A stretch of 64,000 nt of DNA from Neurospora tetrasperma FGSC 2508 (taxonomy: Eukaryota; Ascomycota; Sordariomycetes; Sordariales; Sordariaceae), in NCBI RefSeq assembly GCF_000213175.1, contig NW_009799102.1:2026403-2090402 (forward strand), in the 5' to 3' direction. Shown piece after piece: positions 49,686 through 61,800 of this stretch. How positions within the stretch are numbered: position 1 is the stretch's first letter; each line of letters starts with the position of its first letter. The notes below the pieces were generated by a model. It was not told the origin of the DNA and did no database searches. It worked only from the letters and a program-made list of their open reading frames with translations. The position numbers and the translations under genes were made by a program.

Positions 49686-52050
49686 ATGACTTGCCCTGTA
49701 AAATCCCCTGTAAATCTACAGTCGCCAGCGTATATATTAGTAAAATTAATCTCGTACTATATTCGATTATACTTAATTGTATTCGATTACCTATGTGTAT
49801 TTAAGCTAGCCTTATTGATTACCCTACAAGGCACCCTACTTACAGCTATAATTGCACTCCCCCCCCTACTTCCACCCCCCGACGAAGATGATGACTATAT
49901 ATTTAATACCCTTATCGCTACTAACGAGACTACCAATGATAACTTCATTGAATAGATATTCGAAAACCGACTGAGGCTATACAATCTTTAAACTACCGTA
50001 CTGATCAAGTGGTTATTCAAGGACTAGAACATAACGAAGCGCTTCCTTTAAATCTTTACCCAAAATAATAGCTTCGCTATTACAGTTATCTCCTCTAGTA
50101 ACTACTGTATTTATCTCGCGTACGCTAAGTTTGGGAAGTTTAAGCTAATGGGTACTGGGATGAGGAAGACTAATATGATAAAGTATGGCTATCTCTTTAG
50201 AGTGATTATTAAATTAAAGAAGACTCCTATCTCTCTAGAGTTTACTAACCTTTATTATAATTACCCGCTATAGACTATAGCATCTACCTACCCTTTAATA
50301 CGCAAATTAACTTTAAAAGCAGAGGAATTTGTATAGCAATTTTATTAATAAAGGTTTATTAATCTATAGATCCGACTTACCCTCTAAAGTACTTACCCTA
50401 GTCTATACGACGAGATTAAGAATATCGATATTAAGAATAATATTATACGGTTGAGTCAAAAGTATGCTGCTAATCTAACTAATATTTAAAAGCTATTGAG
50501 AGACTTCGAAACCTTCAATCTGTGGTATGCTTATACCCTCGACCGCGTTAGCCGCCTTAAGTTCTTAATCTTTATATTCCCTTAGTATTTATAAATATAA
50601 TATAGAAATCGAATAGTTTTGAATATTAATTGTACTTACAACGTAGGTTTCCCTTCCTTTCTCTTCCTCTTTAGTTTAATTAATTAACCCAGTTAATAAC
50701 TAAATTTTATACTTTAAATTAAAAATGTTTATAATTATAGGTATAAGTTCTATTAATACTACTTTCCCCATCGCGTTTAGTTTCAGTTATAAGGAGAATA
50801 ACGAGTTTATAAATTAGTTATTTAAGTATCTTAGCGATTTCGCCTATTGTATTACTATATTTTACTCTGCTGTTTATATTATTAATTATTCTACAGCGGA
50901 GAAGTAAGCTCTTACGCGTTACTTCCCCGATAGTCAACCCCAGCTTTATTTTTAATATATATTCCAGAATATTATTAAATATATTAACAATAATTGGGAC
51001 GGTCCCTTAAGTGACTATAACTCTCTCAACCCTAAGATTGTTAAGCTTAATACCCCCAATATTACTAAATTAATTAAACTACTACTATTATAACTAATTA
51101 TTATAGTTACTATTATTAGCGCCGACCCTGCTAATACTAGTATTAGTACTAGTACTAGATTCTAAATACTATTAGGGAGACCGACTCTTAATAAGGTAGT
51201 AAGATACTTTAAAGCGTACTACCTAGAAGGGGTAATGTACGTTATTAATCTAGTAGATTGGGATTATAGTCTGGGCGGGTTATTCTATCTTTTTAAAGCA
51301 ATTTACTATATTAACCAGATTAATTACTACTAGTACTTATAGGATTATTTAGATAATACCTTCTCTATTCGCTAGTTTAGTAAATATATACTAAGGTCTA
51401 ATTTTTTACTACTATTTTAGTTACTAATTATTCCCTATATAATAGAGATTCAGAATTACTTTAATGATACGCTCTAGCCTATCCGCTAGTAATAGGCGCG
51501 GTCTTATATAAAATACTACTATAATTATAGTATTATAACTACTAATTAATTTAAGTTATTGTACGCCGAGTTTAAATACGTACTTAATAATTTATATACC
51601 TTACTTTACAATATATTCGATAAGATACGTATCCTTATTAAAAAGAAGTAAAAGAATTACAATAATAAAGTAGCGCGCAAGAGCTTCACTTTAAGGGATA
51701 ATTATAAATATAACCCTTTATTAATAGCCGTTATAGAGAAGGTTTTATAGAAAGCGCTTACCCTTATTCAAAATTAATATAATTGGGCTAGGATATATCT
51801 TATAGGTAAAGTTTAAATTACTTTCTATACGTACAGTTATTCTTAATAGCTTAAATTACCTTATTATTATGTATTAGCAGTTTGTATAGAGTATAAGCGT
51901 AATAATAATAGGGTAAAAAGGGTAGTAGTCTAAGAGCTACTCGTTTTGGAGGATATTGACTAATATTAGTATTTACTTAGGGATTTAGTAATTTCCTATC
52001 CCTCTTTACCCTATAATATTAGAAGCTATTTATTAACAAAAATAGGCGGT
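49686..52050 (+). pseudogene. RIP-degraded MULE transposase
   Basis: The first 89 codons from the ATG at 49686 are open. After that the same frame runs to about 50642 and shifts by one base near 50.64-50.70 kb, where GTAGGT...CCCAG could be an intron although the phase does not fit perfectly. It then continues in one frame to about 52.05 kb. Every stop I read is TAA or TAG, none TGA, as expected if CAA/CAG were converted. Landmarks: a FAR1-like N-terminal part (YGYLFRV at about 50183 and YYNYP at 50253, where relatives have CPF and HNHP); NCTYN at 50628 (relatives DCTYK, first catalytic Asp now Asn by G to A); FPDSQ at 50923 (relatives FPDAQH); LPYYYVLAV at about 51856 (relatives LPCxH, SWIM-type); and LEDID at about 51946. 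The domain calls come from motif order, not from a search. Confidence 0.75.
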
Positions 52051-52826
52051 AATTAACTCTAAACGGTATATTAGGGACTCTAAAATCCTCAAGCGAGTAA
52101 AGAAGGCTAAATAGAAAATAACAAACTTATCTCCCCGATTCACTAAACCTACTCTCTTATAAACTACCTAACTTAGTTCTACTACCTAACTTAATTCTAC
52201 CCCTAGTACTAGTAGCTAGGTGGGTTAGATAGGCTACGTAATTCAATACTAACCTCCTCTTACAATTAGCTAGAAGGTGAGCCTTATTAAGAATTAGAAG
52301 GGTATAAAGCCTAACGACCGTTTACCCTCCCGCTGGGAGGAGGGACATATTATTAGAAGTTATAGCAGCCTAATAGTATTAGTAGTAGAGGTTCCCCATA
52401 TTTTTAGTACTAATCTACTAATTAGTATCCCTTATGGAGTTATCTATATACCCTCATTACCCCCATCTAAGCAGCCGCTAGTACTAGAGCCAAAGCAGTA
52501 GAGTATATAATTATATATATATATATAAGGTAAATCATAAAATCATATAAATCAGAGAGCTCTAGAAAAAAAAACTATAGAAAATAAACACTCCTCTCCT
52601 CTCCACACTCTTCTCTACACCACACACGAATTTGGTGATACAGGGCACAGTTGGGCATGCCTTAGCGGTATGCGTTAACAGATTTGGCACGTACAGGCAC
52701 ACGAGGCCAGTCTGCATAAGAAACCCTACTTTTTTGCGGGGATTTCAATGACAGGGACCCCTACACGCCCAGCACGCACAAAATATTTGACGTGCCAGCT
52801 CCCCTGCTTCGTACTCTTACCCCAAG

Positions 52827-52880
52827 CGGTTAAGTAGTCTAGATATAGGGGAAGGGGGTAGTCTAGATATAACCCGCCTC
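52827..52880 (-). repeat. Right terminal inverted repeat (54 bp)
   Basis: Reverse complement of the left end with two substitutions in the C/T spacer. Confidence 0.9.
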
Positions 52881-52889
52881 GTGTACACG
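52881..52889 (+). repeat. Target-site duplication, right copy
   Basis: GTGTACACG directly after the right inverted repeat. The core GTGTACAC is itself a palindrome. Confidence 0.85.
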
Positions 52890-55800
52890 TATTTTCTCAC
52901 CACCAGCGGACTCCATTTCACGGGCGTTTCGGGTGCATGGGAAGCTGTTAGCTCGAAAGGGTTACCGGGCATTTCGTACCGTCGGTAAGCCGCTAAGTAC
53001 TGCCCGTCCCCACGCAAGCACCCAAGCGGGCGACGATGCGAGAGGGGGAGCTCGCCCAGACTCCCGCCGTCTTCTAGCGGATAAAAAATTTCAAACAAGG
53101 GAGGTTTCTTTCCACTCGTAGCGTTGCTTCGCGTTGCTTTTTGTCCATCACCGCTTGTTTGACCTTTGAGATACCTGCATATCACCGCCCTTTTGATGTG
53201 GATTTCAGGTACTGCTCAGGTCGCTAGTTGCATGAGTTGACCTGACAAAGTGGATCCTTTTTACGCAGTAAGGCTTTACCGCACATTGTTTGTCTGGTTA
53301 CCGCCAGTATGGAAGTGGAATTTTTCCCTCATTCACCGGGGGGTAATGAACCCCAACGACGTCGACTTCGTCTTCGTGTCGGGTAGGTATGTACACAGTT
53401 GATGGTAAAACTGCACTACTGCAAAGGAAGTGAATGCCGTGATGGAGTTGGATTGATGACTCGGATCCGGATGTCAAAGTCAGAAGGCTCCAAAAGTCAG
53501 ATTTACCAGAGGAATGGTATCTGTCTGGGATCGCTTGATACCGAGACTCCAGTGGGACTGTCCAGCTGTCAATCCCGTCGTTGTAAAATATGGTGCCAAA
53601 AAGACGCCATATGGCCGAAACCTGCGCGAGGGACCTAAGTTGCAAGGTTAAGATCTTGGAGTGCGGCTCCTATGAACGATGTGATACACAAGCGTGATGG
53701 TTTGACTGGTCACTGGGTGACTGGAAAGAAAGCCAAGACATTGCAACATGAGCGGGTTTCGATGAGCAATGTCCGTCCCCGCCATATCTCGGTAGCCTGA
53801 TCAGCCTGCCAGATCTCCATTGTCATCTGGTCCTGAGATTGCCATTTGTTCCAAGATCTGAAAGTCCCGTTTTGGGCTGACTTCGTTGATGACGTCCTTG
53901 GGCTATCGAGTTGGACGGCGTACACTAGTAGGTACTTGGTCTGAGACATGGACTATCGCGTAGCACTTCTACCACCCACACTCAATGTTAGCGTTGGTTG
54001 CGCGTATCAGGCGTTGTGGTGATGTTGATCTACCTAGTGTATAGTGGAGTGCTTGGGCTCACAGCCGAACGTTAAGACGAGGTTTCTGTGGGTACACAGT
54101 AAAATGTCTTTGTTAAGGTACGTACTGTAGCCTAACAACAGTGCCCCAAAACAGGTCGATGTCAGGGGATCACAACGACCCTTTCGTTCCACCTGTGTCT
54201 TCTTCCCCAGAGCGACCCTCAAGAGACCCTACCTAACTTCCAAGTTTCTCGTAATGCCCCCAGAGACTGCTGCCCAAGCGGACAGGTTCCAGAGAGAAGA
54301 AGGTCAGCTCCCCGGTACGGAGGCAAGGAGAAAAGCCGACGACAATCGGCCGTCCACTCTTTGTCCCTGCAAGGATTCCTGTTCCCCTATGCTTATCCCC
54401 GTGTCCATCACCCCGGTTGTAAAGCATGACCTTCATTATCTGGCATCCAGTCACATTCGTTCCCGCCCCACGACTTTATTCTGAACTGTGCAATGCGGTG
54501 GTGGTGATCAGGGGAGCTCAGTCCAGACAGGGTGGTACACAAAGGGCGTGTTTGGTTCAAGCAACAGAATTTCAACCTGTTTTTGACAAGGGTAGAGGAG
54601 GGTACAAAGCGCCATCTGCAGTAAGTGGCAGGGATATTGTACCATTTTTCTTCCTTTCCTTTTTGGGAGTAACCAACAAAATGCTCTATCCTCCCTGCCC
54701 AGACGAGGGGGGATAGCAACCAACAAAGTGAGCGTTCACTATACCGGATTAGGAAGTCGACAGGGCCTCATGCAGTCTACTGCAAGCCACGTACAGGGGA
54801 GGTACAGCCAAGACCTAAGTGCAGGAAGCTTACTAGGGGGGTATAGGGGGTAAAGGAGGTCCGACGCCGGATCAATACCTCAAAATGCAGCTTGTTGGCT
54901 GACAGGGATAAATTCACCATACAAAATCTGTTTCTGTTGCTTGAACCAAACACGCCCAAAGAGAGAAATCAGATGGAACGCTCCAAGAGGAAAGGATCGA
55001 TTGTATGGATCAGCGAGCAAACAACTTCTCAGGGCACTTTCCCAATAGTCTCATGAAAGATCTACCTCGGTGCTCAACGATCGGAACACGTCTAGTCAGC
55101 AATTGACCGTGCCAGAGCGGTCACGGTGTTTCCCTTCAGTTCTTTGCTGCCAACCTCACTGCGGTTCACGAAGGAAGGAGCCCACTAGGTAGTCACTGCT
55201 ACTGTGCTCCACCTCCGCATTTCAACCTTGTGGGGCTCAACTTATGGAGCCAATGCAAGCAAGCAAGCCAGGGCCAGGGCCGTTGCAGTGAGGGCCAGCT
55301 GCCAGGAACGAACAGCCGATTCGACGACGGAACGATGTTCTCCCCCGCCAGGGTTGCTACTTCCGCACGACCCTGAGATGCCCTGACCCCTCACACTCTC
55401 TGTCAACTTGAAAATTGTGATGGAAGATGGAAAACCTCGATCTCGAAACCCTTGGCCAAGTCGTCCTCCTCATCCCCTAAACCCCATCAATTCCCACATC
55501 GAGAAAGTTGAATTGCTTCCACACTCCCTACCGCACGGAGGGGTTGACCCCTTTTTCTCATACAGTACTTTACCTATCTTGTACACTTTCTTGTTAGAGT
55601 ATCACACAGTGAATCTTCCTTCGGTGTGGTCTTGCAAGTGAGTGTACGTACCAAATGTATGCAGCTTTGCGTTTTTGCGTTCGGCAAACAACCCGAACCA
55701 TCATTTCCCCCTAACAAGAAAGGCGGAACGACAACCAAAGAAAACAGTAGGAACCGACCGACAAGGCGGAATGGAACATCAGACACGAGAAAATCGCTTG

Positions 55801-58800
55801 AGGAAGTGGATATGATATGTAGGTAGTATACTGGCGGTGACAAGGTGTTTCCCCTTGTTTACTCCGCCCAGCGGAACCACCAGCAGCAACTCCATCGTCC
55901 CATCGTGCAGTTCCCGTCTGGGGAAGAAGAACTTAAGAACGTTGGAATACAGGGGGAAAAGCAACCCTCCTTTCGTGTACACTACGCGAGTCCACCATTC
56001 TGGGCGTGGAGCAATGGACGACCCCTCTCGAACAGGCCGATCCCAAGAGCCTCCGGGCTACTACAATACAGCGCCGGTACTACAGGCACGGCAGGGCACC
56101 GCACCCGTACATAGTATACCTACCGGAGAATTGCCATGAGGCCAGTTACCAATCCACTACACTACGCACACCCCGCGCATCACGCAGTAAGAGCGTAGAA
56201 AGTGCAACATGGGAGAAGTGAATGGCTTGGGTGGATGGAACTGGAATGCGATGCAATCGCGATGCGAGCAGTTTGCCATCAATACTATGTACGCAGTACA
56301 CTACAGTGTGTACACAATAGTCGCCCGGGTCCTTCGGTGATCGATGTGAATGGTCAGCTCGATCAACTGCTTTGCTTCTGTTTGTTGTTTGACCGGCCAT
56401 GGCAGCTTCCCAGCCGGCTTCCAGCTATCATAGACTCTCTGGGCTTCTGGAAGAGGTCAAATGTGAGAGAGAAAGGAAAGAAGGGCGGGTAAGTAAAGAG
56501 AGAGAGAAAGAGAGAGGCCCATTGATGGAAAAGGCAGAGAGAATATCTTCATCCCTCCCCTCCTCTCTCCCGCCCCTTGCTCCTCGAATGTAAATCCCCT
56601 GCCTCCAGGGTCTCCTCCATGTAGTGCACTGTATCAGGAATCCCTCACTGTGTACGAAGCAAGTAATGAATGACGAAGGGGGTTTTCTTGCGTGCAGAGT
56701 TAGAAGAGTCCAGTGACTAGTGTACATAGTATGAGAGTTGTTCGCTGCAGTGGTGCTGCGGATGGGATATTGGTGTGGGTGGCAATGGCAGGGGGCCTTT
56801 AGCACCGTCACGCAATGAATGGGCAAGAAGACAGTGTGGCAGACAAGCATGCGGCCATAGGGCGTTCGCTTGTAGGCTGCAAGGCAGGCAGCCAAATGCA
56901 AGTTCCAAACCATAGCCTTCTGCCTGCTTCAGACCTCTCTGAAAAGACAAAGATCCAATATCTGTCAACCCGTAGGTTCCTTCTTCGATGGTGTAGGACG
57001 ATCATTGTGTTTGTCCTTTGGTGGCTCGGTAGGATAACCGAACACGAACGGACAAGGATGAAGGACGAGCAAGTGCCTCAGCGAACGACGACTGAGTTGA
57101 TTGAAAAGACAGTGTTGCTCTCGATCCGAGGCTTCAAAAGTGAATGTTGCACGGGCACGGTTGTCTAGCTTTCCCCAATCTATCACGGCACCCAGATATC
57201 GCGCGAAATAACTTCCTTCGACCAGGATTCTTGCTAGGCTTGTTTGCCTGACCTGTAAAACGGACACTCGGCTGCGCTTAAACCTGTTTTGTGAGTTGAG
57301 ACATGAAATCACAAGGGAGTAGTAATCTGAAAATAATGAAAAAACGGTAGGAAACCAGACATGAGTGGAAGAGAGGTTACACGCTAGGGACGTTAGGACT
57401 CGGGACCGATGGGATCAAGGGTGCCATGTGCTCTCTCAAGATAAAGTCACACAGATACAAGGCTAGAGTTCGTCCTGGGTGCCTTGTCTTTCTTCTCGCT
57501 TGTTAGCATAACTGACTGTGTCAACCTGAGTTTTTACAGAGTGCTTATGCTACCGTGTGGCAGCATCAAACACTGCTCGAGGTTGAAACTGGCCGCCAGA
57601 TGACCGGTGAGCGAAGCGGCTGACCGTGAGCGGCAAGAGAGATAACAGCGAGAGCAGCGCCGGACCGCCGGTATCCAACCAATATCACTGGTATGGAACC
57701 CTCCCGATAGTCGTCGGTCTTGCTCAGCATTACCAGAGGCGTGATCACAAAAGGGAGAATACTATAGATCTGCTGGACATATCTTGCTAGGCCTACCGTG
57801 TGTGTATCAGGAGATGACTGAAGCAAACAAACCTTCTCAGACATGGTAGGCACTGCCCAAACATGCGGGAACAGTGCCTCCTTCGGTGCTTGCCTCCGTA
57901 GACTAGTTGACCTAAAGGCGTGGAAGCCTTGTGATCCGGCGGCCGACAGACACCCAGTTACCAAGCCACCACCCCATGGCAAATATACCAGGCCGATTCG
58001 CTACCAACTGCTTGTTTAAGCCATCCCGTTCAAGTTTGCCTCTCGCCAGCTCATTTCGGCCGTGGTGACACCGACCGATGTTTGCGATATCATGTCAATG
58101 GACACTGGGACGAACGTTGGTGCTAGTGTCGACTTGACAAGCTTGTTCGGAAGTCAACACCCTTGGTTGGTAACCACTTGGCAACTGGTGGGAGCAAAAC
58201 GACTGCCTGGAATGTGATGGCTGATGGATGAGCGAGCGGGTAATCCAGCAACCCGCAACCTTGGGCTTGGGTTTTGCCCTTCCCGCGCGGAGAGGAGGAG
58301 CAAACTCGGACGGGGTGGCTGTCGATTTGAACCTAATCTCACCTCTTAGTGTGTGTAAGAGCTAGAGGACACATGGTTAGCCAGTGTTGGTCATCATCTA
58401 CCGCTGGTATCGCGTAGAATGATAAGAGCCTCAAGGCCATGTCCATGTTTGTGTGGACAGGTCTCGGGACCACTCACCAGTAGGCCCTTTTCCCATGGTC
58501 AGTGCCCAAACTGATGAAGGTCATGATGCCATCTCGCCATGATGGATGCTTGGCGTGCTGGGGAAGTCGGTTCGTCGGCAGCGTTATGTTATGCATCAAT
58601 TATCGGAGAACCATCAACGGCCGGAGATTGCGGTTGTCTCTGGTTCTGGATCAAGGCACGAGAAAAAGCAAGGGCGACTCGTGTTGAGAGTCATGATGAG
58701 CATGGTTCGCATGGTTTGAGCAAAGAAAAAGAAAGAAAGAAGAATGAGAAGTGACGGAAAGCAAGCCAGTCAGCAACCACAAGGTGGGGTTTCACACGCT

Positions 58801-61800
58801 GAGCGGGAAGGCCCGTGGCGAGCGTGGTTGCCTTTCACCGTGTTCTTTTGGGGGTGCACTCTCCAGTCTCCACCACCCGACTCTCAGGGCTCCTTCCCCC
58901 AAGCACCCAACCTCACCAACCCGAGACCCACCTCCTCAACGGTCGAGCATCCATATCAACAAGCAAGGGAGAGGAAGGCGTCAGACAAACGAATGGAAGC
59001 GAACTGCATGCGAAATCCCATTCTCGTCTCTTCTCAACCTACATCTGCCGAAACATGCAATGTCCACGACAACTGCCGGCTTACCTTGAGAGACAAAAAA
59101 GCAAGACCAGTACTAGGCAGAGCAAATCCGCGGCGATATAATGCTCGCTTGACGCTGTGTCACTCCTGCTGAGGCACTTTTACCGAGTACGCAGGAGCAA
59201 GATGGGCCGTACGAGAACGAGCTTCAGTTTCCAGTCTAGAAGCATTCCCTCGCAAGCCACGTCTCAGCTATTTTCTGTCGCCTCCCTTCCTCCTCATCAG
59301 TTGTAGCCGTTGGAATGTCAACCTCGTACACAGTAGCACTGCCAACTGTGGAAAGTCTTGCAAGGTTCACTCATTCCGTAGCGTGTGACGATGATGATGA
59401 TGGGTCATGAGAAACTTTTTCTTTTGTGCATTAACAGTTCCGGTATAGGGTGGGATGGAGAAATGTGAATGGAGGGCGATCCCGTCGTATTCAACTTCAC
59501 AACATGCCATGTTTAGTAGGTAGTCCTATCTCTGGTAGGTAGCGGTTATCTCGGAAGCCCAAACCCCCTCCCTATATCGACTCTCCATACTCACTCTATC
59601 TTAGGTCCTATATCAAGCTATCACTCTTCGATAGTTATCATCGAACTCGTCGTCTTCGTTGCTGCCATGGATGTCTATCGCCAGCTAGCATGGTCATGTG
59701 GACGCCGATGCAGCTAGCGCTAAAAGCACGCGCGTCACGGTTACATCGAAGGGTGGTGGTGATGTTGTCTAGGTGAACACCTGCGCAGCAAATGCCGAAC
59801 CTCTCCTTCTTGGCCGTTGTCTCTCTTCACGAAGCTAACTTCAACAGTAATTAGCTTGTCCCAAGTTCTGCCCGTGAGGCATACATACTACTACTGTATG
59901 CACGGCTTTCCCGAAAGGGTTTGCGATGCTTTACCAGTATTGCCAACCCGAGCACCTACCCGTCACTAGAGAAATCCTCCATGTACTTGATGGCAGCGTT
60001 CTATCAAGCTGCCCTTCCAGCCGTTCGGTGCCCTTTGCTGTCTTGGGCATTTCGAACTGGCTTGGCGTACGGGTTTCGACGCTCGGCTGGCTGCGGGTAC
60101 AGTGGCACACGGGTGTTGACCTCGATCCGGTCCGGCTGGTGCCTCAGAGACACAGAAGAGGAGCTGCAGTTTGCCGCCGACCTTGAGGAGAGACAATAAT
60201 GGGCAGATAATGACGCCCTCGTTGCTTTTTCCCCTACACATTCCTCCTGTGTATTAAAACTCTTTAGCATTCCACGCGACGCCAAGGCAGACGGCCATCA
60301 CCTCACGGTTTCACTCTGTGAGACATACAGACGATTATCATGCAGCACAGCCGGGCCCGTGTATGCCGCTCTCTCCCGAGCCTGTCGCTTTGTCCCGTCG
60401 TATACGGGACCGCAGTGATCATCAGCACCTCCGTGGACACCCACTGAGCGCATGTTTGAAAGTCACAAATGTGTATACAAGTACGGAGTTGTGCGTATGT
60501 GCATGTGCGGAAAGGATTGTCTCCAATGGATGGGGGGATGGCGTGCATGTTCTACGCTACCTTGACTCCCCTCCTTCCTTCCTCTGTCTCTCACCAGCGG
60601 GATCAACATTTGAGCCACCAAAAAGCTGCGATCACCCGAGGGTGCATATTTGCCGTGTATCCAGAGCAAGTGTAACTGTTATCGAATATAGCCCCGAAAC
60701 TGTGCACAAGTGTGTGGTGTGTGATGTAGGTGGGTAACATTCATCGCTCAACTATCGGACGCCGGCTCTGGAGGCTGGTTCACAGATACACACCCTTTCA
60801 GGCGGACAATGATATCAAGAAAAGGGACCCAAGCTAGTCCTTGAACTCCCTACTATTGTTGACTGCACCCCTCGTGCCCTCTTCATTGGCATATTGACTC
60901 CAAGTGTGGGGAGGGCTTATCACATCAACCGTTTCAGAAACGAGGTAGTGCTTTCCAATTCTCACCCACTGCGGATTGCCACTGATATTCGGCGTACACA
61001 AAACTATGCCCTCCAGCAGCCGGAACCTTTCTCCACGATAGTTGTAGGGCCTTGCTTTACCATGCCGTGGAACGATTGTGAGCCAGTCTGAATGTTTACA
61101 GTTGCAGGAAAGGCGATCCAGATTACCATTGTGTACCAGGTGATTATGTTAGGTGCCGAATTTCATTTCTTCTCTTCAACTCATCAGAAGGTCTCCATGG
61201 GGACAACCTCTTGTTAGCTGCTACTCTTGCTGCAGTGGAATCTTTGCTATGGCTATAGGTAGAGCTTATAACCTTGATACCAAATCAAAGGCTAGATTGT
61301 GACTTGATTCACAGCGGCGAAACCCAAGTTCATTAGAAGCTATCCTATCGTCACACTAAAAATGCCATCGTCAATGGCGGATGTACACAGTGATGAGACA
61401 CCGACTCCTACCGGCACACAACGCTCTCAATGCTCTTCTTATTCCTTTCTGATAGGCGTTATGTGTCATGCGAGTCAGTGGTGTAGCCCCTTTCATGAAA
61501 CTATGAGATTGCGAATCCCTCCTTGCAGGAACCTGGACCCTTATACTATCCCTAATACCATTGCACCTGCAGTAGCTCGATGCCATTCCCTGCTCTGTGT
61601 GCTACCTTTTTCATCTTCTGGGGTCTCCGGTTTTCCATCTTGCACCAGCTGATGTCGCAAGGGTCAGCTTACATCAGGGGGGTATGCCTGGTCACGACGT
61701 CGAAGGGTTGAGAACGTCAGGTGAAAGAGCGTATAGGTGGATGACTGTTCTGCCGGATGATAGATGGTTGCTTTCTCCAGGCTATTGTTCTCTAGAGCGC

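Larger units (their letters stand above)
49480..52880 (+). mobile_element. Mutator-like (MULE) DNA transposon, complete ends, RIP-inactivated
   Basis: A 3,401-bp element bounded by 54-bp terminal inverted repeats (49480-49533 and 52827-52880) that match at 52 of 54 bases and begin GAGGCGGG. A 9-bp target duplication lies outside. Within each end the unit TATATCTAGACTAC occurs twice (spacing 24 bp), a likely transposase-binding layout. The interior (about 49.69-52.56 kb) is very AT-rich and full of TpA. CpA and TpG are scarce while CpG is kept, which is the RIP signature. A decayed transposase frame with MULE landmarks is readable on the plus strand. 9-bp duplications and long inverted ends fit the Mutator superfamily; fungal Hop is of similar size as I remember it. 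It is dead: dozens of stops. Confidence 0.88.

Noticed and set aside
49480-52880. Reading the AT-rich block as a centromere or mitochondrial insertion
   Set aside because: It has inverted ends, a target duplication and a degraded transposase, and a RIP pattern that explains the AT content.
57566-57844. 92-codon minus-strand ATG frame with one hydrophobic stretch
   Set aside because: Codon use is acceptable, but there is no recognisable product, neighbour or leader signature; too short to support.
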